In this document: positions 34,947-44,968 of the stretch, one piece after another
Position numbering within the stretch: position 1 is the first letter of the stretch
Layout of the letters: the number at the start of each line of letters is the position of its first letter
Assembly (NCBI GenBank): GCA_963729195.1
Contig: CAVSNF010000022.1
Coordinates: forward strand, 62,001 to 126,000
Direction of reading: 5' to 3'
From: CAVPTL01 sp963729195
GTDB lineage: Bacteria > Actinomycetota > Thermoleophilia > Gaiellales > JAICJC01
DNA: 64,000 nt
Program-made: the position numbers and the translations under genes
The notes under the pieces: generated by a model
What the model was told of the DNA's origin: nothing
Seen by the model: the letters and a program-made list of their open reading frames with translations, nothing else
Databases searched by the model: none

Positions 34947-36226
34947 CGGGGGAACTCCGCGGCGGCGGTGATCGTCTGCTCGAGCTGCTCGTCGGTGTGC
35001 ACCAGCGACGGCATGGCCGCCTCGAACTGCGACGGCGCGAAGTACACACCGCGCTCCAGCATGTGCGCGTGGAAGGCGGCATACCGACCGGTGTCGGATG
35101 CGGCCGCGTCGGCGAACGAGCGCACCGGGCCGGGATGGTTGAACGCGGTCAGCATCGCACCCACCCGGTTGACGGTGACCCCGGGCCCGGCCAGCCCGTC
35201 GGCCAGCGCCGCCGAGACCAGCTCCAGCCGCTCGTACGCCCCGGGCTCGCGCAGCAGCTCGAGCGTGGCCAGGCCGGCCGCCATCGCCAGCGGATTGCCC
35301 GACAAGCGTGCCGGCCTGGTACACGTCGCCCACCGGCGCCAGCCGGCTCATCACGTCACCGCGGCCGCCGAAGGCCGCCGCCGGCAGGCCGCCGCCGACG
35401 ATCTTTCCCAGGCAGGTGAGATCGGCGCGCACCGCCAGCCGCTCCTGGGCGCCGCCGTAGGCAACCCGGAAGCCGGTGATCACCTCGTCGGCGATCAGCA
35501 GCGCCCCGGTGCCGTTGCAGATCGCCCGCAGGCCCTCCAGGAAGCCCGGCTGCGGCGGGGATCACACCCATGTTCCCGGCCACCGGCTCGACGATCACGC
35601 AGGCCAGCTGGTCGGCGTGCTGTTCGGCCAGGGCGCGGGCGGCGTCCAGATCGTTGTACTGGCACAGCAGCGTGTCGGCGGTGACCGACGCCGGCACGCC
35701 GGGGGTGGACGGGATCGAGAGCGTGGCCAGGCCGGAGCCGGCCTCTGCCAGAAGCGCATCCACGTGCCCGTGGTAGCCGCCGACGAACTTGAGAATCTTG
35801 TCGCGGCCGGTGAACGCGCGCGCCAGCCGCACCGCGCTCATGGTGGCCTCGGTGCCGGAGGACACGAACCGCACCATCTCCAGCGTCGGCACGGCCGCCA
35901 CCAGCTGCTGGGCGAGCCGCAGCTCGACCTCGGTGGGCGCGCCGAAGGACGACCCGTCGCGCGGCGGCACGGGTGACCGCCTCGACCACGTGCGGGTGGG
36001 CGTGCCCGGCGATCAGCGGCCCCCACGAGAGCACCCAGTCGACGTACCGGTTGCCGTCCACATCGAACACCCAGCCGCCCTCACCGCGGGCCACGAACAG
36101 CGGGTAGTCGCGCCCCACCGACCGCATCGCCCGCACGGGGCTCGAGACGCCGCCGGGGATGACCCGCTCGGCCTCGGCGAACAGGCGGGCCGACTGCTCG
36201 GTTGTCACCGGGCCTACCGTTGCCAT
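34943..36226 (-). CDS. hemL: Glutamate-1-semialdehyde 2,1-aminomutase (three frame breaks)
   Basis: About 428 residues. Segments in order: ARLFAEAERVIPGGVSSPVRAMRSVGRDYPLFVARGEGGWVFDVDG; MVRFVSSGTEATMSAVRLARAFTGRDKILKFVGGYHGHVDALL; VIVEPVAGNMGV; ITGFRVAYGG; the PLP lysine in LTCLGKIVGGGLPAAAFGG; MSGNPLAMAAGLATLELL. It makes 5-aminolevulinate in the C5 heme pathway. Frame changes near 35970, 35555 and 35310. ATG at 36226 overlaps the hemB stop. Confidence 0.94.
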
Positions 36227-37186
36227 TCGGCCACGTCGCCGGCCCAGTAGGTGATCACCATGTCGGCGCCGGCTCGCTTGATCGCCGTGAGCGCTTCCAG
36301 CACCGCGCTGCGCTCGTCCAGCCACCCGGCCGCGGCGGCGGCCTTGATCATGGCGTATTCGCCGCTGACCTGGTAGGCGGCGATCGGCGCGAGGGTCGCC
36401 CGGCGCACCTCGGACAGCACGTCGAGATACGGCATCGCGGGCTTGACCATGACCATGTCGGCGCCCTCCTCCAGGTCGAGCAACACCTCGCGGACGGCCT
36501 CACGGCTGTTGGCGGGATCCATCTGATAGCCGCGCCGGTCGCCCTCCGACGGCGCCGACCCGGCAGCGTCTCGGAACGGGCCGTAGAAAGCCGAGGCATA
36601 TTTTGCGGAGTAGGCCATGATCGGGGTGCCGGACAGCCCGTCGCCGTCCAGCGCCGCCCGAATCGCACCCACGCGACCGTCCATCATGTCCGAGGGGGCG
36701 ACGATATCGGCCCCCGCGACAGCATGTGACAGCGCGGTTTCGGCCAAAAGCTCGATCGAAAGGTCGTTGTCCACCTCGCCGTCGCGGAGCACACCGCAGT
36801 GCCCGTGGGTGGTGTATTGGCACAGGCACACGTCGGTGATCACCACCATCTCCGGGGCGACTGCCTTGATCGATCGGATGGCGGTCTGCACCACCCCGTC
36901 GTGGTCGTAGGCGGCGCTGCCGACGTCATCCTTGTGCTCGGGCACACCAAACAGGATCACCGCCGGAACACCGCTCGCAGACAGCCGCGCGGCCTCCCGG
37001 CCGACTGCCTCGGCGGCATGATTGTGCTGTCCGGGAAGGGAGGGAATCTCGACCGGTTGCACCGTCGCCCTCGCGCAGGAACAACGGCTGGATCAGGTCG
37101 GCCACATCGAGCCTGGTCTCGCGCACCAGATCGCGTACACCGGCCCCGCGGCGCAATCGCCGCATGCGAGTGGTGGGAAAGGCCAT
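36214..37186 (-). CDS. hemB: Delta-aminolevulinic acid dehydratase (one frame break)
   Basis: About 324 residues; condenses two 5-aminolevulinates to porphobilinogen. RDLVRETRLDVADLIQPLFLREG starts the fold; metal-site cysteines are in DVCLCQYTTHGHCG; catalytic lysines are in MAYSAKYASAFYGPFRDAAGSAP and MVMVKPAMPYLDV. The frame changes near 37065; one base less restores DGATVQPVEIPSLPG. ATG at 37186 lies 6 nt from a minus-strand TACACT, so the operon start is probably leaderless. It heads the hem-ubi-men run. Confidence 0.94.
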
Positions 37187-37192
37187 TGCCAG

Positions 37193-37198
37193 AGTGTA
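37193..37198 (-). promoter_or_regulatory. -10 hexamer (TACACT) for hemB
   Basis: Minus-strand TACACT with 6 nt to the hemB ATG. It is divergent from and close to the TPR-regulator promoter at 37208-37236. Confidence 0.5.
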
Positions 37199-37207
37199 GT
37201 TCCGTGC

Positions 37208-37236
37208 TTTACACCAGGTGCGAGAAGGGGTAGGCT
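37208..37236 (+). promoter_or_regulatory. Promoter of the HTH-TPR gene
   Basis: TTTACA, 17 nt, TAGGCT: a well-spaced -35/-10 pair. The transcript would have about 50 nt of leader with AGGGG before the GTG at 37293, in contrast to the leaderless starts around it. Confidence 0.6.
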
Positions 37237-37292
37237 TGTCAAGATTCGACCGGCGTATCCACGCCGTTGACCGCGGAACCCTAGGGGCAGAT

Positions 37293-38675
37293 GTGACGGA
37301 CGAACAGGAGCAACGCGGCGCCGAGTACTCGAACGAGGCGCTGAGGAAGCTTGGCGCACGTATCCGTCACTACCGCCGCAAGCGCGCGATGACCCAGCGC
37401 GACCTGTCGTTCGACGGCTGCTCCTACAGCTATCTGGCACGGATCGAGGCCGGCGACCGGCGACCCAGCCCGCGGGTGTTGTACGAGATCGCGCGGCGGC
37501 TGGACGTCAGCTCCGAAGAGCTCACCGGCGAGACCTCGACCGAGCAGCGGTCGCAGTCGCTGGAGACGCTGGAGGCGGCGATGCTGATCCGCCAGGGACA
37601 CCTGGAGGAGGCCTCGGAGCTGCTCGAAGGCGTGCTGCAGGAGGCGCAGGTCAGCGCCGACTCCGAGCGGGCGTCCGAGGCGCTGGAGGGATTGGGCTTG
37701 GTGGCGCTTGCGCGGGGCGACTACGCCACCGCGGGGCCGCTGCTGGAGCAGAGCCTCGAGGCGACCGCCGACGCCGACCCCGGCGAGCGCACCGCGCTCT
37801 ACTCCGGATTGGTCGAGGTGCACGCCCACACCGGCGACACCGCCCGGGCGATGGCGGTGCTCGAGAACTGCCTCGAACGCCTCCGGCGAAGCCCGGTGGC
37901 CGACCCGGCCAAGGTCGTGCGCTACTCACTGTGGCTCTCGCGCAGCTACGCCGAGGCCGGCGATCACACCCGGGCCGGCGCGGCGCTGTCCGATGCCCTG
38001 CGCCACGGCGACGTGCGCGTCGACCTGCCCAGCCGGGCCGCAGCGGCATTCGCGCTGGCACGCGCCCACGCCGCCAACGGCCGCATCGACCAGGCCATCC
38101 GCCACACCGATCGCGCGCTGGCGCTGTACGACCTCAGAGACGACAACCGGGCGCTGCGCGAGTCGCACCTGGTGTATGCCCAGGCGCTCTTGGACATCTC
38201 CGACGTGACCGCCGCCGCCGGTCACCTGACCGCCGCCCGCGGTCTGCTGGAAGCCGAGCCCGAGAGTTCTGAGCTGGGCGCGCTCGAGGTGGAGGAGGCC
38301 CGCATGGCGCTGCTTTCCGGGGATACCGAGACGGCCGCCGCCAAGGCCATCAACGCCGTCGAGGTGCTGCAGGCCGCCGCCGACCCGCGACGCATCGGCG
38401 ACGCCTACCTGGTGCTGGCCCGGGTGCAGGACGAGCTGGGCGAGCTGGAGCGCGCCGAGCGGTCGTACAACCGCGCCGTGGAGGAGTTCACGGCGACCGG
38501 TAACCAGCGCGAGCTGGCCAAGGCCTACCGCTGGTTCGGCAAGTTCCTGAAGCGGCTGGGCCGCGCCGACGCCGCACTCGAGGCATTCGAACTGGCGGCT
38601 GACCTGACGCCCTCCACGCTCGACTCGCTCGCACCCGGTGCTCGACCGCACCGGCTCCCGCACGCTCTAGCCTGA
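37293..38675 (+). CDS. Helix-turn-helix protein with C-terminal TPR array
   Basis: A 460-residue uninterrupted protein. Residues about 16-80 form an XRE-type helix-turn-helix (LRKLGARIRHYRRKRAMTQRDLS, CSYSYLARIEAGDRRPSPRVLYEIARRLDV). The remaining 370 residues are tandem tetratricopeptide repeats (for example ALEGLGLVALARGDYATAGPLLEQSL and AYLVLARVQDELGELERAERSYNRAV). This is the layout of peptide- or stress-responsive RRNPP-like actinobacterial regulators. GTG at 37293 is chosen for the AGGGG site. The stop is followed at once by palindrome copy 7 and a shortened paralogue. Confidence 0.85.
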   Translation: MTDEQEQRGAEYSNEALRKLGARIRHYRRKRAMTQRDLSFDGCSYSYLARIEAGDRRPSPRVLYEIARRLDVSSEELTGETSTEQRSQSLETLEAAMLIRQGHLEEASELLEGVLQEAQVSADSERASEALEGLGLVALARGDYATAGPLLEQSLEATADADPGERTALYSGLVEVHAHTGDTARAMAVLENCLERLRRSPVADPAKVVRYSLWLSRSYAEAGDHTRAGAALSDALRHGDVRVDLPSRAAAAFALARAHAANGRIDQAIRHTDRALALYDLRDDNRALRESHLVYAQALLDISDVTAAAGHLTAARGLLEAEPESSELGALEVEEARMALLSGDTETAAAKAINAVEVLQAAADPRRIGDAYLVLARVQDELGELERAERSYNRAVEEFTATGNQRELAKAYRWFGKFLKRLGRADAALEAFELAADLTPSTLDSLAPGARPHRLPHALA

Positions 38676-38702
38676 CATAAAAGGTGCCTGGCACCTTTTA
38701 TG
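38676..38702 (+). repeat. GGTGCC-T-GGCACC palindrome, copy 7, variant arms
   Basis: CATAAAAGGTGCC, central T, and the exact inverse: 27 bp. It shares only the GGTGCC core with the other copies; the outer arm is CATAAAA instead of GTGAATAAC. It begins directly after the TGA of the HTH-TPR gene. Confidence 0.9.
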
Positions 38703-38772
38703 CATGTGTGCGGTTTGTTGCATATCTGTTGCTTTTTGATGCACGGTGTGGCAGATGCTCTAGGCTGAATGC

Positions 38773-39833
38773 GTGGATCGCCGAGCTACTGATCGCACTC
38801 GAGCGCTACGACGAAGCCGATGAGGTGCTGAGGCGGAACCTGCGAGACGCCCAGGGAGCGGGCGATCGCCAGGCGGCCAGCGTCGCGCTCGAGGCGCTGG
38901 GACAGATCGCGATCCGGCGCGGGCGAGAGCAGCACGCGCTCGACCTGCTGCGGGAATCGCTCGAGTTCGCCGACGATCCCGACCCGGCCGAGCGCACCGG
39001 CCTGTACTTCGAACTCGCGCGGCTGCTCGCAAGCACCGGCGACGCGGACGCCGCGGTCGAGCTGTTGGAGCCGCTGCTCGAGCGGCTGCGCGAACAGCAT
39101 CCCGACGACCTGGCGACGATCGCCGGCTACAGCGTCACGCTGAGCATGGCTCAGGCCGACTCCGGCCGCTACACCGAGGCAGCCCAGCTGCTGGCCGGGG
39201 TGCTGCGAGACGGCGGCGACGAGCTCGACCGCCAGGTCGCCGCGCGCGTCAACTACGCACTCTCACGGCTGAACAACACCACCGGCCACTACGAGCTGGC
39301 GGCCGACTATGCGCGGCGGGCGCTTCGGCTCAACGAGGAGACCGGCGATGAGTGGGCCCAGGCCCTGTGTCACCTCGGCCTGGCGCACATCCTGCTCACG
39401 ATCGGAGACACCGAGCAGGCGGCCGAGCACCTGGCCGCCTCACGCGCCCTGCACGGCGATCGTCTGGGAACGGTGCTCGAGGGATACCTGAAAGTCGACG
39501 AGGCCCGGCTGGCGCTCCAGCGCGGCGACGCCGAGCTGGCGGTCGAGGTGTCCCGCGACTCGGTCGCGCTGCTCTCCAATGCCGCCATCCCGGGAGAGCT
39601 CGGCATCGCCCAGCTCGACGCTCGCCCGAGGGCTCGACGAGCTGGGCGACGACGCCGGCGCCGAGCAGGCCTACACGGCCGCCATCGATCTGTTCCGGCG
39701 GCGTCCCGGCTGGCATCGCGAACGCTCCCGGGCGCATCGCTGGTACGGCAAGTTCCTGCGCCGTCACGGCCGAGACGAGGCCGCTCTGCGGGAGTTCGAG
39801 CTGGCCGCCGACCTCGCGCCCAGCAATCAGTAG
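38773..39833 (+). CDS. TPR protein, paralogue of the upstream gene without its HTH domain (frame breaks)
   Basis: About 353 residues of tetratricopeptide repeats: IAELLIALERYDEADEVLRRNL, ALEALGQIAIRRGREQHALDLL, GLYFELARLLASTGDADAAVELLEPLLERLREQ, and a tail AHRWYGKFLRRHGRDEAALREFELAADLAPSNQ nearly matching the upstream protein (AYRWFGKFLKRLGRADAALEAFELAADLTP). It starts where repeat two of that protein would begin, with no DNA-binding domain. TAGGCT lies 6 nt before the GTG at 38773, but that GTG is one base out of frame with the repeats, and the frame changes again near 39620. A partner or decayed copy are both possible. Confidence 0.65.
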
Positions 39834-39838
39834 AGTCG

Positions 39839-40977
39839 TCACCAGGGGCTGTCCGACCACGACTGCATCCCGATCCGCTCGCGCAGGAACGCCCCCACCT
39901 CACGGCCGATCGCGACCAGCGGCAGGGTCACCAGGATCCCCGGTAAGCCATACAGCTCCTCACCCGCGAGCAAGGCGAAGATCACCGCCAGCGGGTGCAC
40001 CCTGACCGCGCCGCCCATCAGCTTGGGAATCACGATGTGACCCTCGATCTGGTGGATGAACAGATACACCAGCGCCACCGCGAGCACGGCGGTGGGTGAG
40101 TAGGTGGCGGCCACCAGCAGCGGCGCCAGCGCCCCCAGCCACGGCCCGACGTAGGGAATCACCTCGGTGACGGCCGTGAACGCGCCGAACGCGAGCGCGT
40201 ACGTCTCGCCCGACGGGAACACGCCGGTGATCCCCAAGCAGCCACATCCCCACCGCGGCGGTTCCGCCGATCGTGAGCGACACCAGCGTCTGGCCGCGGA
40301 CGTAGGCCAGCAGCGCCCGCTCGGTGCGGGCCATCAGATCGTCTGAGGGATCGGTGCTGTGGAACACCCGCCGCAGGAACCTCGATAAGCGGGGTGCATC
40401 GAGCAGCATGTACACCGAGATCACGATCACCAGCACCAGGTTGAACAGGCTCTCGAAGATCACGATCACCAGATCCTGAGCGATCGATACCGCCCGCCCC
40501 GTGTACTGCTGAAGGTCGAGGCTGGAGACGTCGTGGACGACCCGCTCGCCCGGGGTGCGGATGTCGAACTGATACGGGCTGGAGGTGTCGATCCAGTGCT
40601 GCACGCGGGCCAGCTTGACCTCGGCGGGCGTCAGTCCCTGCGGCGTCTTGGAGGTGAACTCGGCGTCCACCCGGTCGATCGCGACCTGCGACTCGTTGGT
40701 CACGATCGTCCCCAGGATCACGATCACTCCCAGCAGCACCAGCGCCGCGGTCAGATACACCAGCAGCACCGACAGGCCGCGCGGGCACCCGCAGCGCACA
40801 GAACGCGCGCACGATCGGATTCAGCAGAATCGCGATCAGCGCGGCGATCACGAAGATGAACACCGCGTGGTTGACGACCAGCAGCACCTGCCAGGCGCCG
40901 ATCACGATCAGCGGAAGGCCGACCAGCTGCACCCAGCGCGGGACCACGATCTCCTTGCGATGGGGCAACTCGGCCAT
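39839..40977 (-). CDS. AI-2E family (PerM/TqsA) transporter (two frame breaks)
   Basis: About 379 residues with eight or so membrane helices. N-terminal WVQLVGLPLIVIGAWQVLLVVNHAVFIFVIAALIAILLNPIV; central soluble loop; VIVIFESLFNLVLVIVISVYMLLDAPRLSRFLRR; FTAVTEVIPYVGPWLGALAPLLVA, and IHQIEGHIVIPKLMGGAVRVHPLAVIFALLAGEELYGLPGILVTLPLVAI, the family hallmark. Members export autoinducer-2 or exchange sodium and protons. Frame changes near 40785 and 40235. It converges on the TPR gene with 5 nt between stops. Confidence 0.88.
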
Positions 40978-41041
40978 CCGGCAAAGCCTAGAGGGCGGGT
41001 CGGAGGCCGCCGTGATGACGGCAGATCCCGCCCCGATCGGG

Positions 41042-41047
41042 TACCCT
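41042..41047 (+). promoter_or_regulatory. -10 hexamer (TACCCT) for the M23-like gene
   Basis: TACCCT, 7 nt, ATG at 41055: leaderless spacing. Confidence 0.45.
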
Positions 41048-41054
41048 GGATCGC

Positions 41055-41842
41055 ATGATTTCGAGCCGCACACCGCCTCGACGCTACGCCCGCAGGCGTG
41101 TCGACCACCGCCGCCGCAACCGTCGCCGGGCCGGCTTGGTGCTGGTCGTCGCGCTTTTGGCAGTCGGGGTTCTGCATCTGCTCACGCGCGGACACAAGCA
41201 GCAGGCGAGCCCGGCGCTGGCGACACCGGCGGCGGTCAGCGAAGCGCCGGACGGGCCGCCCACGCTGGAGAGCCTTGCCACCGCCGGCGACGGCCTGCAG
41301 ATGGACGTCCCGATCACCCAGAAGCGGATCACCGCGATCGTCTACCACGGCGGCGGCACGCAACTGGTGGCGCTGACGCCGGCCGGGCCACCAGCACAAC
41401 GCCGATCTGCTCACCCGGATCTCCAACATGCTCTCGGATCGAGAGCAGCTCCAGCGGCCCGGGCTACTACATCGACTCCAGCGGTGCCGGCCCCGAGACC
41501 GGATCGGTGGACATCGGCGCGATGGCGGGCACCAGCGTGTACGCACCGGCCGACGGGCGGGTGGTCTCGGTGCAGCCGTACGTGATCAGCGGCAAGACCT
41601 ACGGCAGCGTGATCCAGATCCAGCCGTCCACCGCTCCCACCCTGATCCTCACCATCACCAACGTCAAACGCTCGCCGGGGATCGTGGTCGGCAAGCCGGT
41701 GACGGCCGCCGAGACCAAGCTCGGCAGCGTGATCGATCTGTCCACGGTGCTGACCCAGGAGCTGGCCAAGTACACCTCGGACGCGGGCAACCACGTGCAC
41801 ATCGAGGCCACCCGAGCTCCCGCGTCGGCGCCGATTCTCTAG
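41055..41842 (+). CDS. Membrane-anchored M23-peptidase-like protein (frame breaks near 41390-41440)
   Basis: About 262 residues: a very basic N-terminus (RTPPRRYARRRVDHRRRNRRR), one membrane helix (AGLVLVVALLAVGVLHLL), a linker, and a C-terminal lysostaphin-like beta domain: DIGAMAGTSVYAPADGRVVSV, YGSVIQIQPS, LILTITNVKRSPGIVVGKPV, KLGSVIDL, and a terminal AGNHVHIEAT. The last HxH of M23 enzymes is present, but the usual first zinc ligands (H and D around the early GxxxHxGxD) are missing, so it may be inactive or a regulator of cell-wall hydrolysis. Its stop overlaps a GTG just before the phosphoesterase gene. Confidence 0.65.
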
Positions 41843-41856
41843 TGGTGCGGCCGGCG

Positions 41857-42634
41857 ATGAGGCTCCTGTTCATCGGCGACGGGTTTGGCCGGCCGGGGCT
41901 GCGCATGATCGAGCACCACGTCGCCCGCCTGCGCTCCGAGCTCGAGCTCGACTTCGTGGTGGCAAACGGCGAGAACCTGGCCGACGGCGCGGGCATCACC
42001 AGCCGGCTCGCCCGCCGGGTGCTGGCCGCCGGGGTGGACGCGATCACGCTGGGAAACCATGCCCTGCGGCAGCGCGAGGTGTACCCCTATCTCAACACCG
42101 AGCCGCGGATCGTGCGGCCGGCGAACTTCGCACGCAAGGCGCCCGGGCATGCCCAGGTGGTGTGCCGAGGGCAAGGACGACTTCCGGCTGGGAGTGATCA
42201 CGCTGATGGGCAGCCTGTTCCTGGAGCCGGCGGTCAGCCCGTTCGAGATCGCCGAGCAGCTGATCGACGATCTCAGCCGCGAGTGTGATGCGATCCTGGT
42301 CGACTTCCACGCCGAGGCCACCAGCGAGAAGGTCGCGATCGGGCGGCTGCTGGCCGGCAAGGTGATGGCGGTGGTGGGTACCCACACCCACATCCAGACC
42401 AACGACGCGGCGGTGCTGACCGGCGGCACCGCCTACATCACCGACGCCGGCATGACCGGGCCCCACGATTCGGTGATCGGCGTTCGCACCGACCTGATCC
42501 TGGCGCGGTTTGCAACCGGCGCGCCGGTGCGGTTCGAGCCGGCCGACGGCGACGTGCGGATGGAGGGAGCGCTGATCGAGTTCGAGCCGTCCGGCCGCGC
42601 AACCGCCATCGAGTCGTTCAGGTTGTGTGAGTAG
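41857..42634 (+). CDS. YmdB family metallophosphoesterase (one frame break)
   Basis: About 259 residues. MRLLFIGDGFGRPGLRMIEHH, LDFVVANGENLADGAGI, ITLGNHALRQREV, LVDFHAEATSEKVAIGRLLAGKVMAVVGTHTHIQTND, and GTAYITDAGMTGPHDSVIG are the ordered family motifs; YmdB-type enzymes cleave cyclic nucleotides using two metals. The usual GNHxW is GNHAL here. The frame changes near 42165. ATG at 41857 matches the family start, although GTG at 41842 would overlap the upstream stop. Its end overlaps the convergent glycosyltransferase by 17 nt. Confidence 0.85.
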
Positions 42635-44537
42635 TCGGCTCGGGCCGCGGCAGCAACAGACCGACCAGCGCCAACGGCAGCCACCAGCAGACGTACGGGT
42701 AGAACCAGTACGACGCGACCATCTGCACGCCGATCAGCGCGGCTCCGCCGAGGGCGGCCACGGCCGCGGCGTCCTTGCGCCCGCGGGGGATCACCGCCAG
42801 CAGGCAGACGGCGATCACCACCGCCACCTGCGCGGCCTTCTGCAGCCACTCGATATGCGGCCAGCCGGGGTGGAAGTCACCCAGCGTCCAGATCGACATG
42901 GGCGTCACCCGGTCGGTCTGGTAGCCGATGGTGCGATCCCAGAAGACCCTCAGCCCGTGGCGATCGAACGCCAGCATCGCCAGCAGCAGCAGGGAGGTCG
43001 CCGGCGAACGCCGCCAGGGTCGCGAACCGGCCGCGCAGCGACGAGAACAGCGGCACCAGCGCCAGCGGCCCGAGCTTGGTGAACCCCGCCACCGACAGCA
43101 GGATGCCGCGCGCCACCGGCAGCGACAGCGCGGCCAGCAGCCACGCCACCGCCGCTCCCACCAACGCGTCGTTGGAGTTCATGTTGAGTGAGTAGGCGGT
43201 GAACGGGTTGGCCGCCCAGCCGAAGGCGAACAGCACCCCCATGCGCGGCGACCACAGGCGCCAGCCGGCCACGAACAGGCCGATCACCGCCAGCACGTCG
43301 AAGGCCGATGCGGCCACGTGCGCCGACGGCAGCGAGTCCCAGCGCCCGCTCCACCCGAACAGCTCCACCGCCGGGGCGTAGGCCAGGTACACGACCGGGC
43401 CGTAGGTGTCGCCGTTTTCGACCGGGGACTCGCAGCGATGGTCGGGCTGCACGTAGCCGATCGGATCGCCGTTGTCGTAGTGCCCGCCGCAGGGCGTGCC
43501 CTGGGCCTTGGGCATGTTTCCGTAGGGAACCTCGCCGTGCAGCAGCCGCGACGCGCCGGCAACGCTGGCGTAGCCGACGTCGATCACGTTGGAATCCCGG
43601 TTGTTGAGGCCCAGCCGAAAGCCCATCAACGCGAAGATCAGGCCGATCAGCACCAGCAGGTGGCGCTCGCCGATCTCGATCCGGCGCGGCCGGTGCCCGA
43701 ACCCGATCGCGATCATGCGCGCCGGCCAGATAGATCAACGGCGGGTAGATCAGCGGCGTGGACACGAACACGTCACCGCGGTTGAAGAAGCTCAGCGACA
43801 CCACGAACGAGATCAGCATGATCACGTCCAGCGTGCGCAGCGACCGCAACCTGCGCCAGTCCAGCAGCCCGGCCACGAACACCAGGCACATCGGGATCAG
43901 CACCCACGCGCTGGCCACCTTGCGGCCGTAGGCGTTCTTGAGCCCACGGGTCATCATCCAGCCCACCTGCGGCCCGGTCCACACGGCGGTGGGCCGCCCC
44001 GAGCTGTCGGGGATGTGCACCTCGGCCACCTGGGTGTCGCCGTCGTAGTAGGACACCGTCCACACCCGATCGTCGCCGTGACGTGACGGTGTGGCTGGCG
44101 TTCTTGTACTGGCTCAGCCACTGCTTGATCTCCGGCTGCGCGGGCGGCGATCGCGGCTGCCTGGTCGTCGGTCAGTCGCAGGCGGGCCGGCCGCGCCGGC
44201 GTGATCGTCGGAGCTGACCACGGTGCCGAGACCGTCGGCGATCGTGAACCGCGCCAGCACCGGCTTGCCGCTCTTGGCGTGCAACGTGGCGATCCACTGC
44301 TGCTTGGCCGGCAGGAAGCGCGCTGTCCAGTACGCGCCCGGATGCTCGGCCATGATCGGCGCGATCGCGGGATCGGAGGCTGCCACCTCGATCGCCTGGG
44401 TCTCGCTGAACTGGGGCTGCGCGGCCGCGACGCGCCACTGCGGGCACCGCCGGGACCAGCACCAGCACCGCCGCCGCCGCCGCGATCAGGCGGCGCCGGC
44501 GAGTGGCGCTACCGGAAGGACCAGACCTTGTTGCCAA
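42618..44537 (-). CDS. GT-C membrane glycosyltransferase with an extracytoplasmic PepSY-like N-terminal region (several frame breaks)
   Basis: About 640 residues. N-terminus: basic RRRRLIAAAAAVLVLVPAVPAVA signal-like helix, then TQAIEVAASDPAIAPIMAEHPGAYWTARFLPAKQQWIATLHAKSGKPVLARFTIADGLGTVV and VWTVSYYDGDTQVAEVHI, which look like two PepSY-type modules. Next come ten or more membrane helices with MIAIGFGHRPRRIEIGERHLLVLIG, GPVVYLAYAPAVELFGWSG, HVAASAFDVLAVIGLFV and AANPFTAYSLNMNSNDALVGAAVAWLLA, as in GT87/mannosyltransferase-like proteins. Frame changes near 44440, 44170, 44100, 43720 and 43000. The exact start is uncertain. Probably glycosylates an envelope lipid or glycan. Confidence 0.65.
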
Positions 44538-44958
44538 GGAAACTGATGGGAGTGGCGATCAGGATTGCGATGGCGGCCGCCAGCAGACCGGGCACCTGCG
44601 CAACCTCCACCAGCGTCGTCAGGATGACCAGATCGACGATCAGCGCGATCGCGGACACGGTCAGAAACCTGGCGTACTGGTGATGAGGCACTCCATGTGT
44701 GACGCGAAACGTCCACAGTCGGTTCCAAATGAAGTTGCTGGTGGCGGCCACGGCGAACGCGACGGCGAACGCGATCTGGTAGCGCCACCACCCGTCGGCC
44801 ACGAAAAACACCGCGAGGTTGATGACGTAGCCCGTGGCACCCACCACACAAAACCGGATCAGCTCGAACCAGTTGTCGGGGCGGCGAACCGCAAGATTGA
44901 AACGACGGTACTGGGCTTTGGCGCCGATCGGCGCGGCTTCGGCGCGAGCTTCGTCCAT
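44509..44958 (-). CDS. GtrA family membrane protein
   Basis: A complete 149-residue protein with four membrane helices: FELIRFCVVGATGYVINLAVFFV, YQIAFAVAFAVAATSNFIWNRLWTF, FLTVSAIALIVDLVILTTLV and GLLAAAIAILIATPISFLGNKVWSF. The family is linked to flipping polyprenyl-phosphate-linked sugars. Its stop lies inside the start region of the GT-C gene, so the pair probably works together: GtrA supplies a lipid-linked sugar that the GT-C enzyme uses outside. ATG at 44958. Confidence 0.9.
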   Translation of the reverse strand: MDEARAEAAPIGAKAQYRRFNLAVRRPDNWFELIRFCVVGATGYVINLAVFFVADGWWRYQIAFAVAFAVAATSNFIWNRLWTFRVTHGVPHHQYARFLTVSAIALIVDLVILTTLVEVAQVPGLLAAAIAILIATPISFLGNKVWSFR

Positions 44959-44968
44959 ATCGGGGATG

